Source: Amoeboradix gromovi (Eukaryota; Sanchytriomycota; Sanchytriomycetes; Sanchytriales; Sanchytriaceae). From it: a DNA stretch of 10,403 nucleotides. The translations under genes and the position numbers were made by a program. The notes under the pieces are model-generated. The model was not told where the DNA came from, made no database searches, and saw nothing but the letters and a program-made list of their open reading frames with translations. Shown here piece after piece: positions 1-6,549 of this stretch (the first letter of the stretch is position 1; each line of letters starts with the position of its first letter). The DNA is taken from assembly GCA_018985225.1 (NCBI GenBank), contig JADGIF010000346.1:1-10403 (forward strand), read 5' to 3'.

Positions 1-243
1 CGTATAATAGAAGATCTTTTATTAATGATAGCATTTCCTCGGTATGATGCACCTTTAAAAACGAGTTAGTCTAGTTTTTATATTTGGTGTCCCAACACAT
101 TCAATAATCTCATAGAGTTACAAGTTCATGCCAGTTTGCAAATTGTGACGTAGTCGTGTATAGATGTAAGTGCGAATTACAATTTCAAGCGATCACAACT
201 CGACTTAGAAGTTGTGAAAGAGAGTTAGCCGAAGAGTGATAGT
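1..243. other. intergenic, no gene seen
   Basis: No coding region, tRNA or rRNA is recognisable on either strand; the longest open stretches are a few dozen codons and resemble nothing I know. The only local structure I see is the inverted repeat at 193-217, listed separately. The segment lies downstream, in minus-strand terms, of the Fanzor relic that ends near 244, so part of it may be flanking DNA into which that element once inserted. Confidence 0.5.
193..217. repeat. 8-bp inverted repeat, 9-nt loop
   Basis: TCACAACT (193-200) and AGTTGTGA (210-217) are exact reverse complements separated by 9 nt, so either strand could fold into a short hairpin. It lies about 27 nt beyond the T-run that ends the Fanzor tail on the minus strand. 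The third relic has no counterpart at the same place, so it is more likely flanking DNA than part of the element. An arm of this length can arise by chance in AT-rich DNA. Confidence 0.35.
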
Positions 244-401
244 AAAAAATTTCCTTTAGCATCTAGCGCTCCTCGCTAAAAGTGCTGATTTCCGAGAAAA
301 CCAAGAATTTCCACAAAGAACCTGAAAAAGACAGTCTCTCCGTTACAGTGATCGCTCACGCTTTCACTACCCTGAGGCGGGATTGAATAAGGATGCAGAT
401 A
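244..401 (-). repeat. Fanzor 3' tail, copy 1 (omega-RNA-like)
   Basis: This is the 3' continuation of the zinc-ribbon relic at 402-621. By eye it matches 8620-8787 at roughly 80-85% over about 135 nt, and more weakly 5234-5370. Reading the minus strand, it contains CAATCCCGCCTC, then an imperfect helix (arms 364-368 and 347-351), then GGAAATTC, and near the end a perfect 5-bp hairpin TAGCG-AGGAG-CGCTA (278-264). A run of six T follows (249-244). The open frame carries on through most of it and stops at the TAG that begins the hairpin (278-276). Relative to copy 3 there is a 4-nt length difference between two well-matched blocks, which breaks frame. Conservation therefore looks like that of an RNA or DNA end, not of protein. 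In TnpB/Fanzor elements the guide RNA scaffold is made from this end; assigning that role here is inference. Confidence 0.6.
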
Positions 402-621
402 CTTGATGTATATGTTCCTTGCTGCCATATGATCTCTGTCTATCTCCAAATGACAATTGGTACAATTGTAGGTTTCTAAGCTGGTTCTCTTTAAAGTAGC
501 ATACCTCGTACATGGCATCGAATTTGTTCCTTGGTGCCATGTGGTCCACTTCCAAATGACACTCTGTACATGAATAGCTCTCCAAATTGGTTTTCTTTAG
601 AGTGCCACATATTGTACATGG
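402..621 (-). pseudogene. Fanzor/TnpB-like zinc ribbon, tandem duplicate, decayed
   Basis: On the minus strand two successive segments encode the C-terminal zinc ribbon of OrfB/TnpB-type RNA-guided nucleases. The first (about 621-523) reads PCTICGTLKKT, ESYSCTECHLEVD, HMAPRN; it keeps both CxxC pairs but has lost the RD of the family's DRD motif. The second (518-402) reads PCTRYATLKRT, ETYNCTNCHLEIDRD, HMAARNIYIK; it keeps DRD and AARN but has Tyr in place of the second cysteine. The repeats are in different frames, and a TAG lies two codons upstream of the first. Only the C-terminal end is present; the RuvC-like catalytic part, several hundred residues in intact members, is absent. This is a dead relic of a eukaryotic TnpB-like element, closer in its zinc ribbon to the TnpB-like (Fanzor2) type than to the other Fanzor type; that subtype call is tentative. 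Confidence 0.75.
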
Positions 622-943
622 AATCTAATTCTTCCATGTTTGGACCAGCTTATCAGTCTGAGACGAATGTATGCTGCACCTGCTAGTTACTTCTTTAGAA
701 TTGATTTACCTTTTGCGAAAAGAATTTCGAGTATTTAGGCTATTAAAAAAATCTGGAAAAGTCTTGAAATTATACAAAAATGCATACAAATTCGCGATAA
801 ATAATTTATTCAGGAAAACCACTGAACTACTCGCCATTGAGAACGTCTCCCGACACGAACAACATTAAATTTAGAATTCCTCCTTTGTGATTGGCTGTGA
901 CACGTGCGGAATCGATCGGCTAAACATTTAACAAGAGAAATGT
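622..943. promoter_or_regulatory. RPS20 upstream region
   Basis: No convincing gene lies between the Fanzor relic and RPS20. The proximal part (890-943) is the likely promoter and leader of RPS20: an inverted CCAAT box (ATTGG, 890-894) and a CACGTG E-box (901-906) stand about 50 and 38 nt before the ATG. CACGTG is the core site of Cbf1-type bHLH factors, which are known regulators of ribosomal protein genes in some yeasts; its use here is inference. A 65-codon open frame at 671-868 is lysine/leucine-rich, resembles nothing, and I do not call it a gene. Confidence 0.4.
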
Positions 944-963
944 ATGGACGAAAAACCAACTGA
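940..963 (+). other. overlapping upstream ORF (7 codons)
   Basis: An ATG at 940, four nucleotides before the RPS20 ATG and in another frame, opens MYGRKTN and stops at TGA 961-963, inside the RPS20 coding region. The upstream ATG has a purine at -3 (G937), whereas the RPS20 ATG has T at -3. If transcripts start upstream of 940, ribosomes would need leaky scanning to reach RPS20. Confidence 0.45.
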
Positions 964-1279
964 ACTGAAGATTCACAAGATTAGAATTACATTAACTTCT
1001 ACTCAAGTTAAGTCTTTAGAACGTGTAACTTCTCAATTATTAAATAATGCAAAAGATTACAAATTGAAAACAAAAGGACCAGTTCGTATGCCTACCAAGA
1101 AACTAGTGCATACTACTAGACGTACACCTTGTGGTCAAGGTTCAAAAACCTGGGATCGATATGAGATGAGAATTCATAAGCGCGTTTTAGACCTTGAAAG
1201 TCCGGGAGAGATCATCAAAAAGATTACCTCTATTACCATTGAACCCGGTGTAGAAGTAGAAGTCACTATACTTCAATAA
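944..1279 (+). CDS. RPS20: 40S ribosomal protein S20 (uS10)
   Basis: This protein belongs to the head of the small ribosomal subunit. The 111-residue product is close to the usual length of about 115-120. It carries the family's signatures in order: [10 protein letters not shown] (10-19), KGPVRMPTK (44-52), [20 protein letters not shown] (61-80) and the C-terminal [16 protein letters not shown] (94-109). The eukaryotic form is recognised from the short charged N-terminus and the SKTWDR segment. The start is the first ATG after an in-frame TAA at 929-931. The loop region around 26-41 and LVHTTRR (54-60) differ from the fungal sequences I remember, suggesting a divergent lineage. No intron is needed. 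The stop codon lies inside the polyadenylation hexamer AATAAA (1275-1280), and the next gene begins only 116 nt downstream on the same strand. Confidence 0.96.
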   Translation: MDEKPTELKIHKIRITLTSTQVKSLERVTSQLLNNAKDYKLKTKGPVRMPTKKLVHTTRRTPCGQGSKTWDRYEMRIHKRVLDLESPGEIIKKITSITIEPGVEVEVTILQ

Positions 1280-1280
1280 A
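1275..1280 (+). terminator. poly(A) hexamer over RPS20 stop
   Basis: AATAAA contains the TAA stop (1277-1279). A second TTATTTATT-type AT-rich stretch follows near 1298. The expected 3' UTR is only a few tens of nucleotides, as it must be given the next start at 1396. Confidence 0.6.
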
Positions 1281-1350
1281 TAAGCTATAAGCATATATTA
1301 TTTATTCTGTATCCATGAACTTCGTTCTTTTACTAAGTTCACTATACGGA

Positions 1351-1381
1351 TTTTTCCTCTTTCTATTCTAATATCTTCAAG
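1351..1381 (+). promoter_or_regulatory. pyrimidine-rich tract ending CAAG before RasGEF ATG
   Basis: A pyrimidine-rich run (TTTTTCCTCTTTCTATTCTA, then ATATCTTCAAG) ends 14 nt before the ATG at 1396. It fits the classical fungal core-promoter pattern of a CT-rich stretch followed by CAAG at the transcription start. It also resembles a branch-point, polypyrimidine and AG acceptor, so a 5' UTR intron or another splice event cannot be excluded from sequence. Confidence 0.4.
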
Positions 1382-1395
1382 ATGTAGAAAAGCCT

Positions 1396-4300
1396 ATGGT
1401 CATGAACAAATTTGTTCCTTCAAGCCACATGAGAATTTTTTCTTCAAATGAAGATAAAGATATTAAATCTAAAAAGAACTTTGTCCCTTCTAAATCAGCT
1501 ACGCCATTGCCAATAAAAACAGCTAGTTTCTTTGAAGGTGAAAATCTCTCGCAGTTACTGATATCTAAAAATGTAGCAGCATCAAAAGCGCGTTTAGACT
1601 TACTCTGCGATATAAACACCTGTGTAGATATATTTGGAAACACGCCTTTACATCTTGCAGTATCAATGAAAGACATTCCGTTCATTATTCTTTTACTACA
1701 AAAAGGCAGCGATATTGATGCGTGTAATAACAGTGGTCAAACGCCATGGGATTTAGCAATTGCTATGAAAGACCATAATGTTTTGGGACTGCTGCTGCTG
1801 TTTAACAATGACATCAACTCGATTAGAACAGATCATCAAAATTTGTTGCAGCAAGCGGAGAATGCTCGTGGTAGATTTATCTATCAGAAGATCTGTTTAT
1901 TAAATACCATTGAAAATAGTGCGAGCCTTGGCCATTTAGAAGAAGTCACCATCAAGCTTCAAAATCGTGAAGTCTTGGAAAGTAAAGACAAAAATGGAGT
2001 CACCATATTAATGCGGGCGTGTTATAAAGGCCACTTGATGATGGTTAGAAAAATCTTCGAATGGGGAGTTTTACCAGAGGTCAAAGATAAGTACGGCTGG
2101 AATTGCTTGTCATATGCGGTGTTCGGCGGCCATCTGGATGTGATAAAATATCTGATCCAGAATAAAAAGATGGCTAAAGTTGGCGATTCAAGCTCTAACG
2201 AGCCTATAGTTATTGCCGCTTACATGGGATTCTACCACATTATTGTTTATTTTGACGAAACTTTTGATATCTTCAAGGTTTCCAAGTTTGTTAGTAAATG
2301 TGTAATGATGGCTGTATGGATGGGACATGTCACTGTAATACAATATCTCAAATATCGTAGATTCTCTAGTGGCGAGGGCAATGGATGGCTTTTAAAAGGT
2401 TGTACATACGTTGACAAGTTTTACGATCATTACTCTTACATGGATGGAATAAAAAAAAATTACAAGTCTGAATGGATCCAACAAGTTGAGGCCATTGTTA
2501 ACGAAAACAATGACTTGTACGCCAAAAGAAAGGTCTTGGTCAGCTACAATGTTGATGAGTCTAGACTAGACTCTGTCAGCCCGAATAAGCCTCCATGTGG
2601 AAATTTAATCCGGCTACATTTTCATTCTTTACCCGAAATCGAGGAGGTTAGACAAAAAGCACATGACATTAAATTGCTGGTAGATGTTCCCGAGGCATAT
2701 CAACCACTGATTCTGTTAGCTAGTCAACGTATTTATTACATAGGCACTTGGCTGGATGAAGAGTACTATCGGGTTGTAGGTAAATTCAGATCTACAATAT
2801 TAAATATCGATGGGGAAGATAAAGCAAATGTCATAGTTCTATCAACTCAAGTCAAAGACGTAATTGAAGAGGTTATCGGTAAAATCGAGAAATTAATAAA
2901 CACCCTAAGCCAGGACAAATCCGGGTTTCTATTTTTATTGAATCCAACCTTTCTCAACCTAGTGAAAGAAGCGAGCAGAAAGATAGACGAGGATGATTTG
3001 AACGAACTTTTGAAGAAAACTAAATTGATCAGCGGAGTGTGGATCCCAGCTACAGCGAAAAAGGAATTTTTAACTTCATTATGCACAATGATGGTCGATT
3101 TCGGGAATCTTATTGATTTAATTAATAGCACAGGAATATTCAACATGTATGTGCTGTTATTTCAGAAAGAAGTACAAAAGCAGAATAGCAACTATACGGT
3201 CAACGTCACAGATGTGGACTATAAGGATTATAAACAAAAGCAATATGAGCAAATACAGCAAGATGCTAGCAAGAATGAAGACATGGCTAGCGACAATGAT
3301 CCTGATGTGCTGTTTGGACAGAGACTGGAGTATTTAATAACCCAATTTGTAACCTCAATAAAACTATTGCGAGTTAGTTTAGGAAGTAGTATTGCGGTTG
3401 GAGATGCTACTAACAAAAAGATCGAGAACGCAGGAAGTGCGGTACACTATGCCTGCGATGCAATAGTAGACGAAGTAATTCAATACGAGCTATTTGGCAA
3501 TCCTGATTTGGTAAATAAGAATGATTTGAGTCCTGCGTTGCGTAACAACATACAAGATATAAGGTTAAATGTTTTACAGCACGGACAGCAAGTTATGCTC
3601 TTGGCAAATGAGATGATCAAGTTTGCTCAACTAGCAAGTGGCAAGTGGCCACCACCTGACAGTAAAGATGCGCTGATGTATTCGCTATCGCCTATAGCAA
3701 GCGAAATAAAAGAATTGGTGGAGGTTTCGAAGCAGGGAGCTACAACAATTCGACAATTAGAAAAACTGGTGATGGAGAAAATGAGTAACTGGCAAAAGTC
3801 GGTTATGCAAACACAGCGTCTGAGCAAGATATTTCAATTCTGGGATCAAAACGATGCTATGCAGGTACAGACTGAATCTGATTATTGGGATGGAACATTA
3901 GAGGAGAAAACTATTATAGGCAAGGATGGTTTAGTCATGGACTTGGTAGTGAAAGGTGGCAGATTAACAAAATTTGTAGAATATTTAACGCATCCTTTAA
4001 AAAAGGACGAAGATTTCATGGCTGATTTTTTCATGACATATCGTACATTTTCTGCACCAGTGGAAGTGTTGGATTTGTTGGTAATGAAATATAACAGTCA
4101 GCCGCCATTCGGCTTGACTGAAGTTCAGTTTATGGCGTTTATGAAGAGACACATAGCACCGATGAGACTAAAAATCGCAGGAATGTTCAGGTATTGGGTT
4201 GATAAATACTTTCAAGAGGACTTTGAACAGGAGGAGTCGCTACTGTTGAAATTGAAACAGTTTATCAATCAAAAAATATCGAAAGACTATGCGAAACATG

Positions 4301-5199
4301 CTTCTGAGATTCTTTCGATATTGAAGCAGCTCGAGGGTGGATATCTACCTCCAGTTGAAAACGCAGTCTCAAATTTAGAAATACCAAAACCATTAGTAAC
4401 CAAGAAGTACAATTTGTCATATATAATAAATGACGTCAGAATTTTGCTCGAGTTAGACCCCGTGGAAGTAGCTAGACAGATCGTATTAGTAGAATATTCT
4501 CTGTTTTATAAAATAAGAGGTAGGGAAACAATAAACCAAGTATACGCCGATACTGCCGGAAAGGAAATAAATTTGTATCCAAATGTTCATAGAATGATTA
4601 GCTTTACCAACCAAATAACCATGTGGGTATGCTCTTCAATGGTGAGCATTACAGATATGAAGACTAGAATACTGATGATGAAGTTTTTCATGAGTATAGC
4701 TATTGCGTTGAGAGAAATACAGAACTTTAATGCTTTAACAGCGATAGTTGCAGGATTGACGATGGGACCAGTTTACAGATTGAAAAAGACTTTGAATAGG
4801 TTGGAGAAAAGCTATCCGAAAGTAAAGGAAGCATATTTAGAGAGTGTAACTATAGTGTCTCCAAAAGGACAATATGCAAACTATAGAAAACATTTAAAGA
4901 CGCTGCAAAAACCAATTTTGCCATTCTTAGGAGTGTTTATAACCGATATGACATTTGTTGATTTAGGGAACAACAACTTTTTACCCGAAAACCATTTTAT
5001 AAACTTTGATAAACGCAGGAAGTTTAGCCATTTGATCAAGGAGCTGAATCAATACCAGAGAGTGCCATTTAATTTTGTGCCAATAAGTTTTATACAAGAA
5101 TATCTGTTTACAGTTAAACCAGAGCAAAACGAAAATAAACTTTTTGAAATGAGTCAGCAAGTTGAACCACCAGAACAGCAGTCTGATGATGACGAGTAA
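1396..5199 (+). CDS. ankyrin-repeat Ras guanine-nucleotide exchange factor (Cdc25 type)
   Basis: This 1267-residue intronless protein should load GTP onto a Ras-family GTPase. Ankyrin repeats come first: clear units at about 79-110 (GNTPLHLAV), 112-142, 197-228 (NGVTILMRACYKGH) and 231-257, with degenerate repeats to about 325. A long, mostly helical middle (about 400-820) matches no domain I recognise. A Ras-GEF N-terminal (REM) module spans about 838-960, with the hallmark DFFMTYRTF near 877-885. The catalytic Cdc25 domain spans about 1015-1245: LDPVEVARQI (1020-1029), then NALTAIVAGL and PVYRLKKT (about 1113-1132), the helical-hairpin region that pries open the nucleotide site, and PFLGVFITDM (1176-1185) with GNNNF after it. 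The tail is acidic and ends in DDDE. I see no signal peptide, membrane helix or SH3 domain. The start is the first ATG after an in-frame TAA at 1369-1371; a second ATG two codons later is possible. An AATAAA begins 9 nt past the stop. The catalytic assignment is firm; the Ras target is unknown. Confidence 0.93.
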   Translation: MVMNKFVPSSHMRIFSSNEDKDIKSKKNFVPSKSATPLPIKTASFFEGENLSQLLISKNVAASKARLDLLCDINTCVDIFGNTPLHLAVSMKDIPFIILLLQKGSDIDACNNSGQTPWDLAIAMKDHNVLGLLLLFNNDINSIRTDHQNLLQQAENARGRFIYQKICLLNTIENSASLGHLEEVTIKLQNREVLESKDKNGVTILMRACYKGHLMMVRKIFEWGVLPEVKDKYGWNCLSYAVFGGHLDVIKYLIQNKKMAKVGDSSSNEPIVIAAYMGFYHIIVYFDETFDIFKVSKFVSKCVMMAVWMGHVTVIQYLKYRRFSSGEGNGWLLKGCTYVDKFYDHYSYMDGIKKNYKSEWIQQVEAIVNENNDLYAKRKVLVSYNVDESRLDSVSPNKPPCGNLIRLHFHSLPEIEEVRQKAHDIKLLVDVPEAYQPLILLASQRIYYIGTWLDEEYYRVVGKFRSTILNIDGEDKANVIVLSTQVKDVIEEVIGKIEKLINTLSQDKSGFLFLLNPTFLNLVKEASRKIDEDDLNELLKKTKLISGVWIPATAKKEFLTSLCTMMVDFGNLIDLINSTGIFNMYVLLFQKEVQKQNSNYTVNVTDVDYKDYKQKQYEQIQQDASKNEDMASDNDPDVLFGQRLEYLITQFVTSIKLLRVSLGSSIAVGDATNKKIENAGSAVHYACDAIVDEVIQYELFGNPDLVNKNDLSPALRNNIQDIRLNVLQHGQQVMLLANEMIKFAQLASGKWPPPDSKDALMYSLSPIASEIKELVEVSKQGATTIRQLEKLVMEKMSNWQKSVMQTQRLSKIFQFWDQNDAMQVQTESDYWDGTLEEKTIIGKDGLVMDLVVKGGRLTKFVEYLTHPLKKDEDFMADFFMTYRTFSAPVEVLDLLVMKYNSQPPFGLTEVQFMAFMKRHIAPMRLKIAGMFRYWVDKYFQEDFEQEESLLLKLKQFINQKISKDYAKHASEILSILKQLEGGYLPPVENAVSNLEIPKPLVTKKYNLSYIINDVRILLELDPVEVARQIVLVEYSLFYKIRGRETINQVYADTAGKEINLYPNVHRMISFTNQITMWVCSSMVSITDMKTRILMMKFFMSIAIALREIQNFNALTAIVAGLTMGPVYRLKKTLNRLEKSYPKVKEAYLESVTIVSPKGQYANYRKHLKTLQKPILPFLGVFITDMTFVDLGNNNFLPENHFINFDKRRKFSHLIKELNQYQRVPFNFVPISFIQEYLFTVKPEQNENKLFEMSQQVEPPEQQSDDDE

Positions 5200-5207
5200 A
5201 ACCCATA

Positions 5208-5213
5208 AATAAA
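5208..5213 (+). terminator. poly(A) hexamer, RasGEF gene
   Basis: AATAAA begins 9 nt after the TAA (5197-5199), within ATAAATAAATATT. It lies just short of the Fanzor relic in the convergent gap. Confidence 0.55.
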
Positions 5214-5233
5214 TATTGAAAACCGAGTTTATT

Positions 5234-5423
5234 TAGTTTCTCCTTGTTAATAGCTCTAATATAACAAAAACCCAATAGTTTCCACAGTGTGTCATAAAGA
5301 CAGTCGCTGCGTCACAGAGGTTTCTCAAACTTCCATCATCCTGAGGTGTGATTGAACAAGGATATGTACATCACAAGTATACGTCAATAAACTGGTATTC
5401 TTCAGAGCGCGGCATATTTCACA
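5234..5423 (-). mobile_element. Fanzor 3' end relic, copy 2
   Basis: Reading the minus strand from 5423, the frame gives CEICRALKNTSLLTYTCD, the first half of the zinc ribbon (CxxC, then LKxTxLxxYxC), matching copy 1 position for position. The second half (CHLE, DRD, AARN) is missing, and the sequence jumps to CCTTGTTCAATC, the start of the shared tail. The tail then follows, degraded: TGATGGAAGTTTGAG in place of TGGTGAGAGCGTGAG, GACTGTCTTT as in copy 1, TGTGGAAA, and finally TTAACAAGGAGAAACTA (5250-5234). That last piece keeps the AGGAG of the terminal hairpin but has lost the pairing arms. Both flanking genes end towards it, so it is tolerated in a gap between 3' ends. Identity is clearly lower than between copies 1 and 3, implying an older insertion. 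Confidence 0.65.
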
Positions 5424-5510
5424 AATTTGACAAGTTAACGCTTCATTACATTCACCAACGTCTTTCTTCTTTTTTTTGCACTTACAATTCAATTTTTACA
5501 AGTGTCTTAC

Positions 5511-5516
5511 TTTATT
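5511..5516 (-). terminator. poly(A) hexamer, GT14 gene
   Basis: On the minus strand the stop TAG (5521-5519) is followed by TT and then AATAAA (5516-5511). A run of eight A on the minus strand lies about 40 nt further on. Confidence 0.55.
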
Positions 5517-5518
5517 AA

Positions 5519-6505
5519 CTAAGGATTTCCGTAAATCTCAAATATCTTTGATTTAAGGTTACTCCCAGCTCTGATCTTTCTAGCGAACAAAGACGTTGAG
5601 TCCTTCAAATGAGGCACATAATCGTCGAGGCCTAATAAGCATGGCGACCAACCTATAATTGACATTTCTGTGTGCTCAGTCTTACAGTCCAGCCAAACTG
5701 TCCTCATCCAGTCCTGAGAAAATAAAAAATTATTGGATCTAAATGGACTATTCATGTGCAAAGATTGAAAGAATGCTTCATCAGATATAATGTAACTGTT
5801 CTCAAAGAATTGTATCCACTCATTTAGCCATTTCTCCTCTTTTAAGAAATAATTTATAAAGGGTTTGGATAATATGCTCCATTGTGGTCCTTTATAAATA
5901 GGGCCATTTTGGGGGGTCATGGTGTATTTTGTGCACTCATCGTCCATGCAAGTTGCTTCCGATCTTGAACAGGCTTGAATTGTTGGTGAATCTTGTTTAC
6001 AAGTAGGTATATTACTTCCATATCCGGAGTCGTTGCTGAATACAATGCTGTGGTTTAGTGGAATTGCTCTTATTGCATTCTCAATTTGATTTAAAGGTCT
6101 TAATGGAAAGGTTGCTCCATCCAAGTAAACCAAGTGATCGAATTCACAATCTACTCTTGCTAGCTCTATTTGTGCGTGTACTAAACTAAACTGTCCCCAT
6201 GATATGTCATATTGCTTCTTAGTTTCTAAAATTTGTGGATAAAGCCGTTTAAACTTTTTTATAGATTCCAATGGTGTCTTTTTGTCAAAATGCATCACAT
6301 AGCAATGCTCCCTGTTGTATATCTTGTCAAGAAGTTCCAATACTCCATTTATAGATTCCTCTGAGTATGCTAGCATAGCAAACCCAATTTTATTTACTTT
6401 ACTGGGTGCCTTCCCGTCGAATCCAACCTTATAGTCAGGGTTTAGTAATATTACTGTCATTAATGCTATGATAAAATATGATGAAATTGACTGAATTTCC
6501 CGCAT
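5519..6505 (-). CDS. GT14-type (core-2/I-branching, xylosyltransferase-like) glycosyltransferase
   Basis: This 328-residue protein looks like a type II Golgi or ER membrane enzyme that transfers a sugar, GlcNAc or xylose in characterised relatives. A hydrophobic signal-anchor lies at about 8-21 (SSYFIIALMTVILL) after a short N-terminus. The GT14 fold follows: GFAMLAYSEE (41-50), YVMHFDKK (69-76), the family's L[SD]GxxxPL loop as LDGATFPL (128-135), the acceptor-side KGPQWSILSKPF (205-216), and the catalytic-region SDEAFFQS (241-248), matching the usual xDExFFQT. LFARKI (307-311 region) closes the domain. A cysteine cluster at 169-191 (CKQ, ACS, TCMDDEC) suggests disulfides in the lumenal domain. 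The length is at the short end for the family, with no added C-terminal domain. The start is the first ATG after an in-frame TAG at 6520-6518, only 42 nt downstream of the Opi1 stop. Family assignment is good; donor, acceptor and linkage are not readable. Confidence 0.85.
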   Translation of the reverse strand: MREIQSISSYFIIALMTVILLNPDYKVGFDGKAPSKVNKIGFAMLAYSEESINGVLELLDKIYNREHCYVMHFDKKTPLESIKKFKRLYPQILETKKQYDISWGQFSLVHAQIELARVDCEFDHLVYLDGATFPLRPLNQIENAIRAIPLNHSIVFSNDSGYGSNIPTCKQDSPTIQACSRSEATCMDDECTKYTMTPQNGPIYKGPQWSILSKPFINYFLKEEKWLNEWIQFFENSYIISDEAFFQSLHMNSPFRSNNFLFSQDWMRTVWLDCKTEHTEMSIIGWSPCLLGLDDYVPHLKDSTSLFARKIRAGSNLKSKIFEIYGNP

Positions 6506-6517
6506 AGTGGCTTGAAC

Positions 6518-6530
6518 CTAAAAATAAGAA
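6518..6530 (-). promoter_or_regulatory. pyrimidine tract with AG before GT14 ATG
   Basis: TTCTTATTTTTAG on the minus strand ends 12 nt before the GT14 ATG and sits in the 42-nt gap after the Opi1 stop. It could be a splice acceptor, for a leader intron or other splicing, or simply a CT-rich core promoter element. The gap is too short to hold an ordinary promoter, so GT14 transcription must begin inside or upstream of the Opi1 gene. Confidence 0.35.
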
Positions 6531-6543
6531 TTGTCTAAAGATA

Positions 6544-6549
6544 TTTATT
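6544..6549 (-). terminator. poly(A) hexamer over Opi1 stop
   Basis: On the minus strand the sequence is GAA-TAA-TAAAT: AATAAA (6549-6544) shares two bases with the stop codon (6550-6548). Confidence 0.55.

Noticed and set aside
63-94. 32-nt segment matching 9017-9048 on the opposite strand at 25 of 32 positions
   Set aside because: An ungapped match of this quality is about what chance would give in an AT-rich window of this size, and similarity does not extend on either side.
244-621. CRISPR array or prokaryotic IS605/IS607 insertion
   Set aside because: There are no regularly spaced direct repeats with spacers, and no TnpA. The host genes are plainly eukaryotic, so the zinc-ribbon relics are best read as eukaryotic TnpB-like (Fanzor) remains.
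671-868. 65-codon plus-strand open frame upstream of RPS20
   Set aside because: It is basic and leucine-rich, with no recognisable motif, no nearby poly(A) hexamer like those of all seven real genes, and it lies where the RPS20 promoter is expected.
2847-3146. 99-codon minus-strand frame inside the RasGEF gene
   Set aside because: It is a shadow of a strongly supported coding frame on the other strand, with no family features of its own.
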